A DNA stretch of 64,000 bases. It comes from Ruminococcus sp. UNK.MGS-30. GTDB taxonomy: Bacteria; Bacillota; Clostridia; Oscillospirales; Ruminococcaceae. The DNA lies in NCBI GenBank assembly GCA_000980705.1, contig LBCK01000003.1, forward strand, positions 310,001 to 374,000. Reading direction: 5' to 3'. Made by a program: the position numbers and the translations under genes. The notes under the pieces were generated by a model. The model saw only the letters and a list, made by a program, of their open reading frames with translations, ran no database searches and had not been told where the DNA came from. Within the stretch, counting starts at the first letter, position 1; the number at the start of each line of letters is the position of its first letter. Positions 1 to 8,437 of the stretch are shown here, one piece after another.

Positions 1-2
1 AG

Positions 3-2345
3 ATCCCGTTTTACAATCTGGCGAATGACGCTGTCCGCAGCGGCAGCTTTGGCTGGAACTGGTACACCGACCTGGGCGTCAACTTTATCGGCTCGTATGC
101 CTTTTATCTTCTGGGCAGTCCGTTTTTCTGGCTCTCTGTCATCCTGCCCCGGAGCTGGGTCACATTCGCCATGCCAGTTCTGCTCTGCATGAAGCACGGC
201 ATCGCCTCGCTGACTGCCTACGCCTATATCCGGCGTTTTGTCCGGAATCCCAATGCGGCGCTGATCGGCGGTATGCTCTACGCATTTTCCGGCTTTCAGC
301 TGTTCAACATTTTCTTCAACCACTTCCAGGATGTCACAGCGTTCTTTCCGCTGCTGCTCATCGCCATGGAAGAACTGGTCAACCAGAACCGCCGGGGCGT
401 GTTTGCACTGTCAGTCGCACTCCTCGCCATCATCAACTATTTTTTCTTTACCGGACAAGTGGTCTTTCTGGTACTGTACTTCATTGTGCGCTGTTTCTCC
501 AAGGACTTTCACGCAACCCTGCGGAAGTTCTTCCTGGTGCTGCTGGAGGCGGTAATCGGTGTCATGATCGCCTGTGTGATCCTGCTGCCGGCTGCCCTGG
601 CGATCCTGGCAAACAGCCGGGTCTCGGAGCATCTGTTCGGCATGGACATGATCGCCTACAACGACCGCACCCGGATCTGGCGCATTCTGCTGAGCCTGTT
701 CATGATCCCGGATGTACCGGCTCGCCCGAACCTGTTCTCCTCCGATTATGCCAAATGGGCATCCATCGGTGGCTATCTGCCCATGTTCTCCATGGCAGGA
801 GTTCTGGCGTTCCTCAAGCAGCGTGACGGCCACTGGGCAAAACGCATCACAGTGATCTGCGGCATCTGCGCCTGCGTCCCGATTCTGAACAGTGCATTCT
901 ATGCGCTGAATGGTTCGTATTATGCACGCTGGTTCTATATGCCGATTCTCATTCTGGCGATGATGACCGCATACAGCCTGGACAACCGTCAGATCTCCTG
1001 GAAACAGGGCATCCGCATTTGCTTTGGATTTCTGGCAGCGTTCGGACTCATCTCCCTGCTGCCCACCAAAGAGGACGACAAGATACACTGGTTTTCGTTT
1101 GCGGAATATCCGTTCCATTTTTACCTGGTGCTGCTTATCAGCGCTGCCGGACTGGTACTCACCATCTATCTGCTGCGCCGCAGAAAAGCCCGCAAGCCTT
1201 TCCTGAAACAGGCACTTGTCCTCACCACAGCCTGCTGCATTGCCTGCACATCCGCAGTGGTGTATTTCGGCGCATTTGAGCCGTTCCGTGCGAGAACCTA
1301 TGTTGACCAGGCGATCGACCCGGAACAGGAGATCTCGGTCTCCGTCTCAGAGGACAACTTCTTCCGCATCGATATTTCAGAGGACTGCGACAACTATCCG
1401 ATGTTCTGGCGGCTGCCCTGTATGCGGACGTTCCACAGCGTTGTCCCAGGCTCTATCATGAACTTTTATAAGGAACTGGGCATCACCCGTGATGTGGCAT
1501 CCCGTGCGGATACCGCTTACTATGCGCTGCGTGGACTGCTGTCTGTGGAATATTACTACGAACGGCAGACCATCGGCGAGATCACCACGGACGAACCGAA
1601 ATGCAGTATGCCGGGCTTTGTCTATGACACCACCGAAAATGGCTTTTACCGGTTCCGGAACACCGCCTATGTTCCCATGGGATTCACGTTCTCCAACTAT
1701 ATCGCCAAGGGCAAGTGGAACAGCACTTCCACCAGCTACCGCTCCAATCTGCTGATGCGTGCGCTGGTGCTGTCCAGCGAGCAGATCGAGAAATACGGCA
1801 GCTGGATGCAGCCGGTTTCGGACAGCAATGTTTCTATGACGGAAGAGGAGTATCTCCAGGAGTGCAGCAACCGTGCCGCATCCGCCTGTGACTCCTTCCA
1901 ATATGATTCCAGCGGCTTTACTGCCACCATCTCCCTGGACAGCCCGAACCTGGTATTTTTCAGCGTTCCCTACGATGAGGGATGGACTGCCACCGTCAAC
2001 GGAAAAACGGTTGACGTAGAGGAAGTAGACAACGGCTTGATGGCTGTTCCGGCAGAAGCCGGAGACAACACCATCGAGTTCCACTATGAGACACCCGGAC
2101 TGCATCTGGGCGCATGGCTGACACTGGGCGGCGTGATCCTGCTGATCGTTTATCTGCTGATCTGCCGCAAACTGGGCATCCGCCGGAACAAAGAGACCGT
2201 ATGCTGTATAGACTATCCGGTCTCCGCCGAGGATGAAGCTTTGCCGGAACTGACAGATGAAACAGACACAACAGAAGAATCCCCTGCCGCAGCAGAACCC
2301 GACGAAAAAACAGCTGCTGCGGATGATGATATGGAGGTATCGTAA
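3..2345 (+). CDS. YfhO family polytopic membrane protein, 5' truncated
   Basis: The reading frame is open from the first bases of the window, so the start lies upstream and about 780 residues are visible. The N-terminal part carries an NWYTDLGVNFIG stretch typical of YfhO proteins, followed by many hydrophobic segments up to about residue 410. A soluble region follows, then a C-terminal membrane helix (ALGGVILLIVYLLI-like) and an acidic, Thr/Glu/Ala-rich cytoplasmic tail. YfhO proteins are GT-C-like multi-pass membrane proteins; B. subtilis YfhO is linked to glycosylation of lipoteichoic acid. I infer an envelope glycan role here but see no substrate evidence. The stop codon lies one base before the ATG of the NUDIX gene, so the two are probably co-transcribed. 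Confidence 0.85.
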   Translation: MPFYNLANDAVRSGSFGWNWYTDLGVNFIGSYAFYLLGSPFFWLSVILPRSWVTFAMPVLLCMKHGIASLTAYAYIRRFVRNPNAALIGGMLYAFSGFQLFNIFFNHFQDVTAFFPLLLIAMEELVNQNRRGVFALSVALLAIINYFFFTGQVVFLVLYFIVRCFSKDFHATLRKFFLVLLEAVIGVMIACVILLPAALAILANSRVSEHLFGMDMIAYNDRTRIWRILLSLFMIPDVPARPNLFSSDYAKWASIGGYLPMFSMAGVLAFLKQRDGHWAKRITVICGICACVPILNSAFYALNGSYYARWFYMPILILAMMTAYSLDNRQISWKQGIRICFGFLAAFGLISLLPTKEDDKIHWFSFAEYPFHFYLVLLISAAGLVLTIYLLRRRKARKPFLKQALVLTTACCIACTSAVVYFGAFEPFRARTYVDQAIDPEQEISVSVSEDNFFRIDISEDCDNYPMFWRLPCMRTFHSVVPGSIMNFYKELGITRDVASRADTAYYALRGLLSVEYYYERQTIGEITTDEPKCSMPGFVYDTTENGFYRFRNTAYVPMGFTFSNYIAKGKWNSTSTSYRSNLLMRALVLSSEQIEKYGSWMQPVSDSNVSMTEEEYLQECSNRAASACDSFQYDSSGFTATISLDSPNLVFFSVPYDEGWTATVNGKTVDVEEVDNGLMAVPAEAGDNTIEFHYETPGLHLGAWLTLGGVILLIVYLLICRKLGIRRNKETVCCIDYPVSAEDEALPELTDETDTTEESPAAAEPDEKTAAADDDMEVS

Positions 2346-2346
2346 A

Positions 2347-2892
2347 ATGCACTTACAGGAAAAAACAATCGGCAGTGAAACCACCTATCTGGGCAAGGTG
2401 TTCTATGTCACCAAAGACACCGCCCGGCTGGAGGACGGCAAGGCGGTGCAGCGTGATGTGGTACACCACTCCGGCGGCGTATGCGTTGTGCCGCTCACCG
2501 AAAAAGGCACCGTTCTCATGGTCAAACAGTTCCGCTATCCCATGCAGCAGGTAACTCTGGAAGTCCCTGCCGGCAAGCTGGAAAAAGGCGAAGATCCGGC
2601 AGACTGCGGCAAACGGGAACTCCGGGAAGAGGCAGGACGCACCTGCGGCAAATATACGTCTCTGGGAAAACTCTTCCCGACGCCGGCATATGATACAGAA
2701 GTCATCCATATGTATCTGGCACAGGAACTGTCTGCGCCGGAGGAACAGGAGCTGGACGAGGGCGAATTTCTGGATGTGACAGAGCTGCCCCTGGAAGAGG
2801 CAGTGCAGATGGTCATGAATAACGAGATTCCCGATGCCAAGACGCAGATCGCTTTGCTGAAAACCTGGGTGCTGCTGCACAAAGGCGAGTGA
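2347..2892 (+). CDS. NUDIX hydrolase, ADP-ribose pyrophosphatase type
   Basis: This 181-residue protein has a complete Nudix box (G-x5-E-x7-REL-x-EE-x-G, starting GKLEKGEDPADC), which binds the metal and activates water for pyrophosphate hydrolysis. The upstream VKQFRYP and LEVPAGKLE context is that of ADP-ribose/ADP-sugar pyrophosphatases (NudF type), which split ADP-ribose into AMP and ribose 5-phosphate. The ATG at 2347 is preferred to in-frame upstream codons because GGAGG sits at 2333-2337 with normal spacing and the family begins near this point. It starts one base after the YfhO-like gene ends. The exact substrate cannot be fixed from sequence. Confidence 0.9.
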   Translation: MHLQEKTIGSETTYLGKVFYVTKDTARLEDGKAVQRDVVHHSGGVCVVPLTEKGTVLMVKQFRYPMQQVTLEVPAGKLEKGEDPADCGKRELREEAGRTCGKYTSLGKLFPTPAYDTEVIHMYLAQELSAPEEQELDEGEFLDVTELPLEEAVQMVMNNEIPDAKTQIALLKTWVLLHKGE

Positions 2893-2937
2893 TCGCAAAA
2901 GGCACTGTCACAACGCAGCACATCCGAAAACGGGCAT

Positions 2938-2967
2938 AAAAAAGCCGCCGGAGCGAATACTCCGACG
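2938..2967 (-). terminator. Intrinsic terminator of spoVG
   Basis: Read on the minus strand, an 8-bp stem with one mismatch (arms 2946-2953 and 2960-2967) is followed by six U residues. It lies 36 bases past the spoVG stop codon. Confidence 0.75.
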
Positions 2968-3002
2968 ACCTGTGGACCATATCTAAGATTGACGCAGACG
3001 AT

Positions 3003-3317
3003 TCAGACTGCTGCCGGCTGTGTTTCCGCAGCTGCCTCTGCCTGGGCTTCGGCCTCCATCAGAGCCAGATGCTCGTGATATGCCTCCAATATCTGCGATT
3101 CCATCATTTTTCTGGCGGCGGCAGAAATGGGATGCACAATATCACGGAACACGCCGTTCTCATCTTTGCGGCTGGGCATTGCAACAAACAAGCGCTCGTC
3201 TCCCTGCACGACCTTGATGTCATGCACAGCGAGCATATTGTCCACCGTCACAGAAACAACTGCACGTAGCCGTCCCTCTGTGATAATTCTTCTGATCTTG
3301 ATATCTGTGATTTCCAT
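3003..3317 (-). CDS. spoVG: SpoVG, RNA/DNA-binding septation regulator
   Basis: The protein starts MEITDIKIRR and keeps the family core: VHDIKVVQGDERLFVAMPS, then FRDIVHPIS. SpoVG is a small dimeric nucleic-acid-binding regulator linked to sporulation septation in Bacillus and to gene regulation in Listeria, Borrelia and Staphylococcus. The ATG at 3317 is chosen because AGGAGG lies just upstream and the family begins here; the upstream in-frame codons add a Gly-rich stretch with no counterpart. The C-terminus is Ala/Glu-rich (EAEAQAEAAAE), longer than in B. subtilis. Transcription probably begins at the promoter at 3512-3540, which puts a hairpin with a U-run in its leader. It is divergent from murC. 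Confidence 0.93.
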   Translation of the reverse strand: MEITDIKIRRIITEGRLRAVVSVTVDNMLAVHDIKVVQGDERLFVAMPSRKDENGVFRDIVHPISAAARKMMESQILEAYHEHLALMEAEAQAEAAAETQPAAV

Positions 3318-3450
3318 AGGATGACCTCCTCCGTCATCTGCTGCGCCCCGTTCTGTCATTTTGGAAACTGCCCCATGCTGACTTAGAGTTCATGCAGTTT
3401 CCGGAAGGGCAACCAGCAGAAATTGAAAAACGAATTTTCAATTTCGTAAC

Positions 3451-3494
3451 AAAAAAAGGAGAAACGCCTGTGCAAACACAAACGCTTCTCCTTT
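3451..3494 (-). terminator. Terminator hairpin inside the spoVG leader (possible attenuator or short RNA end)
   Basis: On the minus strand a perfect 9-bp outer stem (AAAGGAGAA paired with TTCTCCTTT; plus-strand arms 3455-3463 and 3486-3494) with extra inner pairs is followed directly by seven U residues (plus-strand A-run 3451-3457). No minus-strand gene lies upstream for it to terminate, because murC is on the opposite strand. The predicted start site is about 10 bases before the hairpin, so the hairpin belongs to the spoVG leader. Confidence 0.7.
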
Positions 3495-3511
3495 GAAGTA
3501 CGTTACCTATA

Positions 3512-3540
3512 AGTATACACGATAAATTTGAAAATTGCAA
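3512..3540 (-). promoter_or_regulatory. Sigma-A promoter for spoVG
   Basis: On the minus strand TTGCAA (3535-3540) and TATACT (3512-3517) are separated by 17 bases. Predicted initiation is near 3505. Confidence 0.7.
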
Positions 3541-3560
3541 GAAAGAAAAAGGTGATTTTT

Positions 3561-4991
3561 TTGAACATTGATATCTTAAAGGGAAAAAAGCACATCCACT
3601 TCATCGGCATCGGCGGCAGCGGTATGTATCCGCTGGCACAGATTCTGCACACCAAGGGCTATTACCTCACCGGTTCGGACAACAACGAAACAGAAACGCT
3701 CCAGGCTGTCCGGGACATGGGCATCCCGGTATATCTGGGACAGCGTGCGGAGAATATCGAGGGCGCTGATCTGATCGTCCACACTGCAGCCATCATGGCA
3801 GACAACCCGGAACTGATCGCTGCCAAGGCAAGCGGTGTACCGGTGCTGGAGCGCAGCGAACTGCTGGGCATCGTGACCAGCTGGTATGACAACGCCATCT
3901 GCGTTGCCGGCACACACGGCAAGACGACCACGACTTCTATGGTGACACAGATCTTGTTCACTGCCGGCGTGGACCTGTCCGCATTCATCGGCGGCAAGCT
4001 GCCCTGTATTCACGGCAGCGGCAGAAGCGGTTCCAGCGACATCATGACCTGCGAGGCGTGCGAGTTTGTGGATACGTTCCTGAAACTGTATCCGGACATC
4101 GCTGTGCTGCTGAACATTGACGCAGATCATCTGGACTACTTCGGCACGGTAGAAAACATCATCAAGTCGTTCCACAAGTTTGCACAGCTCACCTCTAAAG
4201 CAGTCATCTACAACGGCAGCGATGCCAACACCTGCAAAGCGATGGAGGGCATTGAGGGCAAGGAACGCATCACCTTCGGCAAAACGCCGGAATGCGACTA
4301 CTACCCGGCTGACATCCGCCACGTTTCCGGTCTGGAGACCCACTTCCAGCTGATGCACCACGGCGCATCGCTTGGCGAGATCGTGCTGCACGTTGCCGGT
4401 GAACATAACGTGCTGAACGCAACTGCGGCTGCGGCGGCGGCAATGTATGTAGGCGTTTCCTTTGAAGATGTGGCAAAGGGGCTGGCAGAATTCCGTGGCG
4501 CAGGCAGACGTTTCGAGAAAAAGGGCGAAGTAAACGGCATCACTCTGGTGGACGACTATGCGCACCACCCCACCGAACTGACCGCAACGCTGAAAGCGGC
4601 AATGGAAATGCCGTTCCGCAAGGTCTGGGCTGTGTTCCAACCGTTCACGTTCTCCCGGACTGCCATGCTGCTGGACGAATTCGCAGAGGCGCTTTCCATC
4701 CCGGATCACGCTGTACTGACGGACATTATGGGTTCCCGGGAAAAGAACACCTACAACATCTTCACACGGCAGCTGGGTGAAAAGATCCCCGGTGCGGTCT
4801 GGTTCCCGCAGGACGAAAGCAATCCGGAGACCACTGACGAGCGCAAGTATGAGAACTTCGACCAGGTGACACAGTATATCTGCAACCACGCACAGCCGGG
4901 AGACCTGGTAATCACACTGGGCTGCGGCGATGTCAACAAGGTCAACAAGCTGATCCTGGAGGAACTGGAACGGCGTCAGAATGCCGAATAA
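3561..4991 (+). CDS. murC: UDP-N-acetylmuramate--L-alanine ligase
   Basis: MurC adds L-alanine to UDP-MurNAc using ATP, the first peptide-building step of cytoplasmic peptidoglycan precursor synthesis. The Rossmann-like GIGGSGM motif is at residues 16-22, the ATP loop GTHGKTTTT at 117-125, and the DHLDYF and YAHHPTE motifs follow. About 476 residues is normal for the family. The TTG at 3561 is chosen because AAAGGTGA lies upstream with good spacing and the protein then starts MNIDILKGKKHIHF; another TTG at 3528 would add 11 basic residues and has no visible ribosome-binding site. It is divergent from spoVG, with a shared 240-bp intergenic region. Confidence 0.95.
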   Translation: MNIDILKGKKHIHFIGIGGSGMYPLAQILHTKGYYLTGSDNNETETLQAVRDMGIPVYLGQRAENIEGADLIVHTAAIMADNPELIAAKASGVPVLERSELLGIVTSWYDNAICVAGTHGKTTTTSMVTQILFTAGVDLSAFIGGKLPCIHGSGRSGSSDIMTCEACEFVDTFLKLYPDIAVLLNIDADHLDYFGTVENIIKSFHKFAQLTSKAVIYNGSDANTCKAMEGIEGKERITFGKTPECDYYPADIRHVSGLETHFQLMHHGASLGEIVLHVAGEHNVLNATAAAAAAMYVGVSFEDVAKGLAEFRGAGRRFEKKGEVNGITLVDDYAHHPTELTATLKAAMEMPFRKVWAVFQPFTFSRTAMLLDEFAEALSIPDHAVLTDIMGSREKNTYNIFTRQLGEKIPGAVWFPQDESNPETTDERKYENFDQVTQYICNHAQPGDLVITLGCGDVNKVNKLILEELERRQNAE

Positions 4992-5025
4992 AGCGGAACT
5001 TTCGAAAAATTTCCAAAATACCCTC

Positions 5026-5054
5026 TTTTCAAGCTGCGAAAAATGTTGTATAAT
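5026..5054 (+). promoter_or_regulatory. Probable sigma-A promoter for zapA
   Basis: TTTTCA (5026-5031, 4 of 6 consensus) is followed after 17 bases by a perfect TATAAT (5049-5054). It lies 49 bases ahead of the zapA ATG. Confidence 0.55.
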
Positions 5055-5102
5055 AGAAAAGGCAGTGCAGCACTGCACTTGAATGAAAGGAAACACAACG
5101 CT

Positions 5103-5459
5103 ATGTTAAATAAAGTCAAAGTCGTGATCTGCGGCAAGGATTTCACCTTGCAGACCGCAGAATCCTCCAACTATGTCTTTGGGCTTGCCCGGACACTGGA
5201 ATCCCGCATCGCTGAGATCACCGATGCCAACAGCAGCGCCTCTCCGTTTACAGCGGCGATCATGGTGGGGCTGGCAACACTGGATGATCTGAACAAGGCG
5301 AACGCCAAGCTGGACAGCATCCGTGACCAGTCCAAGGAATATGTGGACGAGGCTGGAAAGACCCGTCTGGAACGTGACGCAGCCATGCAGCAGGTCGAGG
5401 TGCTGAAATCCCGTGTGGCAGAACTGGAACGGGAACTGCGTGAGAAAAATGCCAAATGA
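5103..5459 (+). CDS. zapA: Cell division protein ZapA
   Basis: The 118-residue protein begins MLNKVKVVICGKDFTLQTAES, the typical ZapA N-terminal strand pattern, then has the family's YVFGLARTLESRI helix and a long charged coiled coil from about residue 65 to the end. ZapA binds FtsZ and bundles protofilaments at the division ring. The ATG at 5103 is preferred because a GAAAGG site precedes it and the family starts here; an upstream in-frame codon at 5043 overlaps the -10 region. Its stop overlaps the next start (ATGA), so it is translationally coupled to the U32 gene, a common Clostridia arrangement. Confidence 0.9.
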   Translation: MLNKVKVVICGKDFTLQTAESSNYVFGLARTLESRIAEITDANSSASPFTAAIMVGLATLDDLNKANAKLDSIRDQSKEYVDEAGKTRLERDAAMQQVEVLKSRVAELERELREKNAK

Positions 5460-7498
5460 GAACGCCTGAGATCTTAGCCCCTGCCGGCTCGGAAGAATCT
5501 CTGCTGGCAGCACTGCGCTGCGGCGCTGATGCCGTCTATGTGGGCGGAAAGCTGTTCTCTGCCCGGCAGAATGCAGCCAATTTCGACTTGCCGCAGTTAC
5601 AGCACGCTGTGGAACTATGTCATCTCTACGGCGCAAAGCTCTATCTGACGGTGAACACGCTGATCTTCGAGTCTGAGTTTTCCTCTCTGGTACAATTTTT
5701 ACAGGCGGCAATGGAAATGGGCGTGAATGCGTTCCTGGTACAAGATCTGGGCGTTCTGCGGCTGATCCGCCGGATGTCCCCGGATGTCCCCGTTCACGCA
5801 TCCACCCAGATGACGATTCACACGCCGGAGGGCGCACACTGGGCAAAACAGCACGGCATCTCCCGTGTAGTAGTCTCCCGGGAACTTTCCCGAGAAGAGA
5901 TCGCCGCAGTCTGTCAGACCGGTGTGGAGGTAGAGACTTTTGTCCACGGGGCGCTCTGCATGAGCGTTTCCGGACAGTGCGGTCTGTCGGCAGTGATAGG
6001 CTCCAGAAGTGCCAACCGTGGCAGATGCGCCCAGGCGTGCCGTCTCCCCTTTTCTGCAAAGGGAGCAAAAAACGTGTGTGCGCTTTCGCTGAAAGATCTG
6101 TGCCTGGTGCCGTATCTGGCAGAACTGGCACAGGACGGCGTGGCATCGCTGAAGATCGAGGGACGCTGCAAACGGCCGGAATACGTTGCCGCCGCAGTCA
6201 CTGCTCTGGTACAGGCAAGAGCCGGAGAAGAACCCGACCTGGACACCCTGCGTGCGGTTTTCTCCCGGAGCGGTTTCACAGACGGATACTACACCGGAAA
6301 GCGGCAGCAGATGTTCGGCACCCGGCAGAAAGAGGACGTGTTACAGGCAAAGGAAGTCCTGCCACATCTGGCACAGCTTTACCAAAAGCCAACACCGCAG
6401 ATTGCGCTGACTATGGATGTCCGTGTACAAACCGGCGAGCCGGCAGCTCTGACACTCCGGGATGCGGACGGGAACTGCGTCACCGTCTCCGGCGAAACGG
6501 TACAGCCTGCACGAACCAAAGCAACGGATGCCGCACAGCTGGAACGTCAGCTGGGAAAGCTGGGCGGTACGATCTACGCTCTGGCAGAACTGCACGCAGA
6601 CTGCGACGGCATGGGAATGCTCCCGGCATCTGCCTGGAATGCACTGCGCCGGGACGGCATCGCCGCAATGGATGCAAAGCGAATTGCCGCCAACACACCT
6701 CATTATACCATACAGCCTGTCACCCTGTCCAAAGGACAGACCTGCGGCACAAAACAGCGCCAGTTCCGCATCATTCAGCCGGACTGGAACGGGCTTTCCG
6801 CACAGCTGCTGGATGAGCCGGATGTTGCGGCACTGCTCCTGCCTGTCGAAACGGCATCGGCAGAGATTCCAGCAAATGTCCGGGAACGAGTCTATCTGAC
6901 TCTGCCCCGGTTCTGTGCGGACGAAACAAAAGTGAAGGGCTGGCTGGAACAGGCAAAACAGCTGGGATTCTCCCACATTGTCTGCGAGAACGTCTCTCAT
7001 TTGCAGATCGGCAGACAGCTGGGCTTGACACTGCACGGCGGCATGGGACTGAACGCAGCCAATCCGGACTGTCTGGCATTTTTGCAGGAAGAATCCCTGC
7101 AGGATGTGATTTTGTCCCCGGAGCTGACCATCGCCCAGACCAAGACCTGCACCGGGCTGCCCGTCGGCGCTTATGCCTATGGATACCAGCCGGTCATAAC
7201 CATGCGGAATTGTCCCATTCAGGCAGAGGTTGGCTGCAAGCACTGCACCCACCATCTCATTGACCGAACTGGTCGGCAGTTCCCGGTATACTGCCGGAGA
7301 CCTGCCGGAATCACGACCATGTACAACGCTGTCCCCACCTGGATGGCGGACAAGCCGGAGGCATTTTCCCACATGGATTTCCTGGTGCTGGACTGCACAC
7401 TGCAGCCGGACGTGCTGTCTGTTCTCCACGCCTACCGCAGCGGCAAAACTGCAAACGAAACGATCACCCGGGGCTTGTTTTTCCGTGGTGTTGAATAA
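5456..7498 (+). CDS. U32 family protein, RlhA-like (23S rRNA hydroxylation / peptidase U32)
   Basis: The 680-residue protein opens with the U32 signature (PEILAPAGSEESLLAAL, CGADAVYVGG) and holds the VHGALCMSVSGQC motif followed by SANRGRCAQACR, whose cysteines are the conserved set of the family. A second half (about residues 330-680) corresponds to the extended RlhA-type C-terminal region and has further cysteines (MRNCPIQ..GCKHC). E. coli RlhA makes 5-hydroxycytidine in 23S rRNA and TrhP makes 5-hydroxyuridine in tRNA; older annotations call these collagenase-like peptidases. I favour an RNA-hydroxylation role. It overlaps zapA by four bases and is followed by dut after 12 bases, so all are likely one operon. 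Confidence 0.85.
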   Translation: MRTPEILAPAGSEESLLAALRCGADAVYVGGKLFSARQNAANFDLPQLQHAVELCHLYGAKLYLTVNTLIFESEFSSLVQFLQAAMEMGVNAFLVQDLGVLRLIRRMSPDVPVHASTQMTIHTPEGAHWAKQHGISRVVVSRELSREEIAAVCQTGVEVETFVHGALCMSVSGQCGLSAVIGSRSANRGRCAQACRLPFSAKGAKNVCALSLKDLCLVPYLAELAQDGVASLKIEGRCKRPEYVAAAVTALVQARAGEEPDLDTLRAVFSRSGFTDGYYTGKRQQMFGTRQKEDVLQAKEVLPHLAQLYQKPTPQIALTMDVRVQTGEPAALTLRDADGNCVTVSGETVQPARTKATDAAQLERQLGKLGGTIYALAELHADCDGMGMLPASAWNALRRDGIAAMDAKRIAANTPHYTIQPVTLSKGQTCGTKQRQFRIIQPDWNGLSAQLLDEPDVAALLLPVETASAEIPANVRERVYLTLPRFCADETKVKGWLEQAKQLGFSHIVCENVSHLQIGRQLGLTLHGGMGLNAANPDCLAFLQEESLQDVILSPELTIAQTKTCTGLPVGAYAYGYQPVITMRNCPIQAEVGCKHCTHHLIDRTGRQFPVYCRRPAGITTMYNAVPTWMADKPEAFSHMDFLVLDCTLQPDVLSVLHAYRSGKTANETITRGLFFRGVE

Positions 7499-7510
7499 AG
7501 GAGTTATTTT

Positions 7511-7951
7511 ATGTACTTATCTGTTCAGAAACTTCGCCCTCACGCACAGCTCCCCAAGCGTGCCACAGCGCAGAGCGCAGGGTACGATCTGTATGCCCTG
7601 CCGGAATCGCCGCTGACCATTCAGCCCGGCGAGATCTGCAAGGTGCCGACCGGAATCGCTGTTGCTCCGTCCCGTCCGGATGTTGCCCTGTGCATCTTCC
7701 CACGTTCCGGACTTTCCACCAAGCACGGCATTACACTCATTAACAGTGTAGGTCTGGTGGACAGCGACTATCGTGGCGAACTGCTGATTCCGCTGGTAAA
7801 CCACGGCACAGAGCCGTTTACCGTAGAAGAGGGTATGCGCATCGCACAGCTGGTCATCATGCCCATTCTCACCCCGGAACTGAAAGAAGTCCAGCGCCTG
7901 GACACAACAGAACGTGGCGCAGGCGGATTCGGCGCAAGCGGTCTGTCGTAA
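7511..7951 (+). CDS. dut: dUTP diphosphatase
   Basis: All five trimeric dUTPase motifs are present in order: SAGYDL, PRSGLS, GLVDSDYRGE with the catalytic Asp/Tyr region, RIAQLVI, and the C-terminal RGAGGFGASG that closes over the bound nucleotide. The enzyme hydrolyses dUTP to dUMP and pyrophosphate, which keeps uracil out of DNA and feeds thymidylate synthesis. At 146 residues the protein is standard length. GGAG lies just ahead of the ATG, and it is the fourth gene of the zapA run. Confidence 0.96.
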   Translation: MYLSVQKLRPHAQLPKRATAQSAGYDLYALPESPLTIQPGEICKVPTGIAVAPSRPDVALCIFPRSGLSTKHGITLINSVGLVDSDYRGELLIPLVNHGTEPFTVEEGMRIAQLVIMPILTPELKEVQRLDTTERGAGGFGASGLS

Positions 7952-7972
7952 ACGAAAGGAGTCTCCCCGTCT

Positions 7973-8236
7973 ATGAAAAAGTTTCTCGTCTATCTCTGCT
8001 CCATCGTGGTCGCAGTGATCCTGGGCGGCGTCATCGGCAATCTCTGCGCCGGCATCGCTCCCCTCAGCTGGCTGGACTATGCGCCGCCGCTGCACCTCAA
8101 AAGCCACACCTGGAACCTCTATGTTGCCGATCTCACCTTCGGCATCCAGTCCAAGTTTAACATTGCGCAGCTCCTGCTGACCATCGTTGCCATCTTCGTT
8201 GCGCCGAAGATCGAACCGCTGATCGGCAAAAAGTAA
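7973..8236 (+). CDS. DUF4321 small membrane protein
   Basis: This 87-residue protein has an N-terminal hydrophobic helix (KFLVYLCSIVVAVILGGVIG), a polar middle that includes a DLTFGIQSKFNIAQ stretch, and a second helix ending in APKIEPLIGKK. The length and two-helix pattern fit the DUF4321 family, which is found in Clostridia. No function is known. AAGGAG lies before the ATG; it is the last gene of the run before a 460-bp non-coding stretch. Confidence 0.8.
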   Translation: MKKFLVYLCSIVVAVILGGVIGNLCAGIAPLSWLDYAPPLHLKSHTWNLYVADLTFGIQSKFNIAQLLLTIVAIFVAPKIEPLIGKK

Positions 8237-8245
8237 TAAGGCTCA

Positions 8246-8287
8246 AGACGGCACCGGACAATTCCGGTACAGTGCCGCTTGGCGTCT
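8246..8287. repeat. Imperfect inverted repeat after the DUF4321 gene
   Basis: AGACG (8246-8250) and CGTCT (8283-8287) enclose nested ACCGG/CCGGT arms and GGC/GCC arms, so the transcript could form a long bulged hairpin. No U-run follows, so it is at best a weak terminator or a stabilising 3' structure. Confidence 0.45.
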
Positions 8288-8400
8288 CGCATTGCTCCAT
8301 ACAGCGTTTGTTATATTTGCTGTAATTATTGCATTAAAACTTGTTGATTTTTCACAATATGATAGAATTTTGAATTCGCAGAAAAAACCTAAAAAAAAGA

Positions 8401-8429
8401 TTGCCACCCTGCTTTTTTCGTGGTATAAT
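8401..8429 (+). promoter_or_regulatory. Sigma-A promoter for the mreBCD-pbp2 operon
   Basis: TTGCCA (8401-8406) and a perfect TATAAT (8424-8429) are 17 bases apart. It is the only strong promoter seen between the DUF4321 gene and mreB and predicts a leader of about 260 nt. Confidence 0.75.
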
Positions 8430-8437
8430 AGAAGAGG

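Noticed and set aside
3576..5096. A long open frame antisense to murC
   Set aside because: murC is certain from its motifs; the antisense frame has no family features or ribosome-binding site and comes from codon bias.
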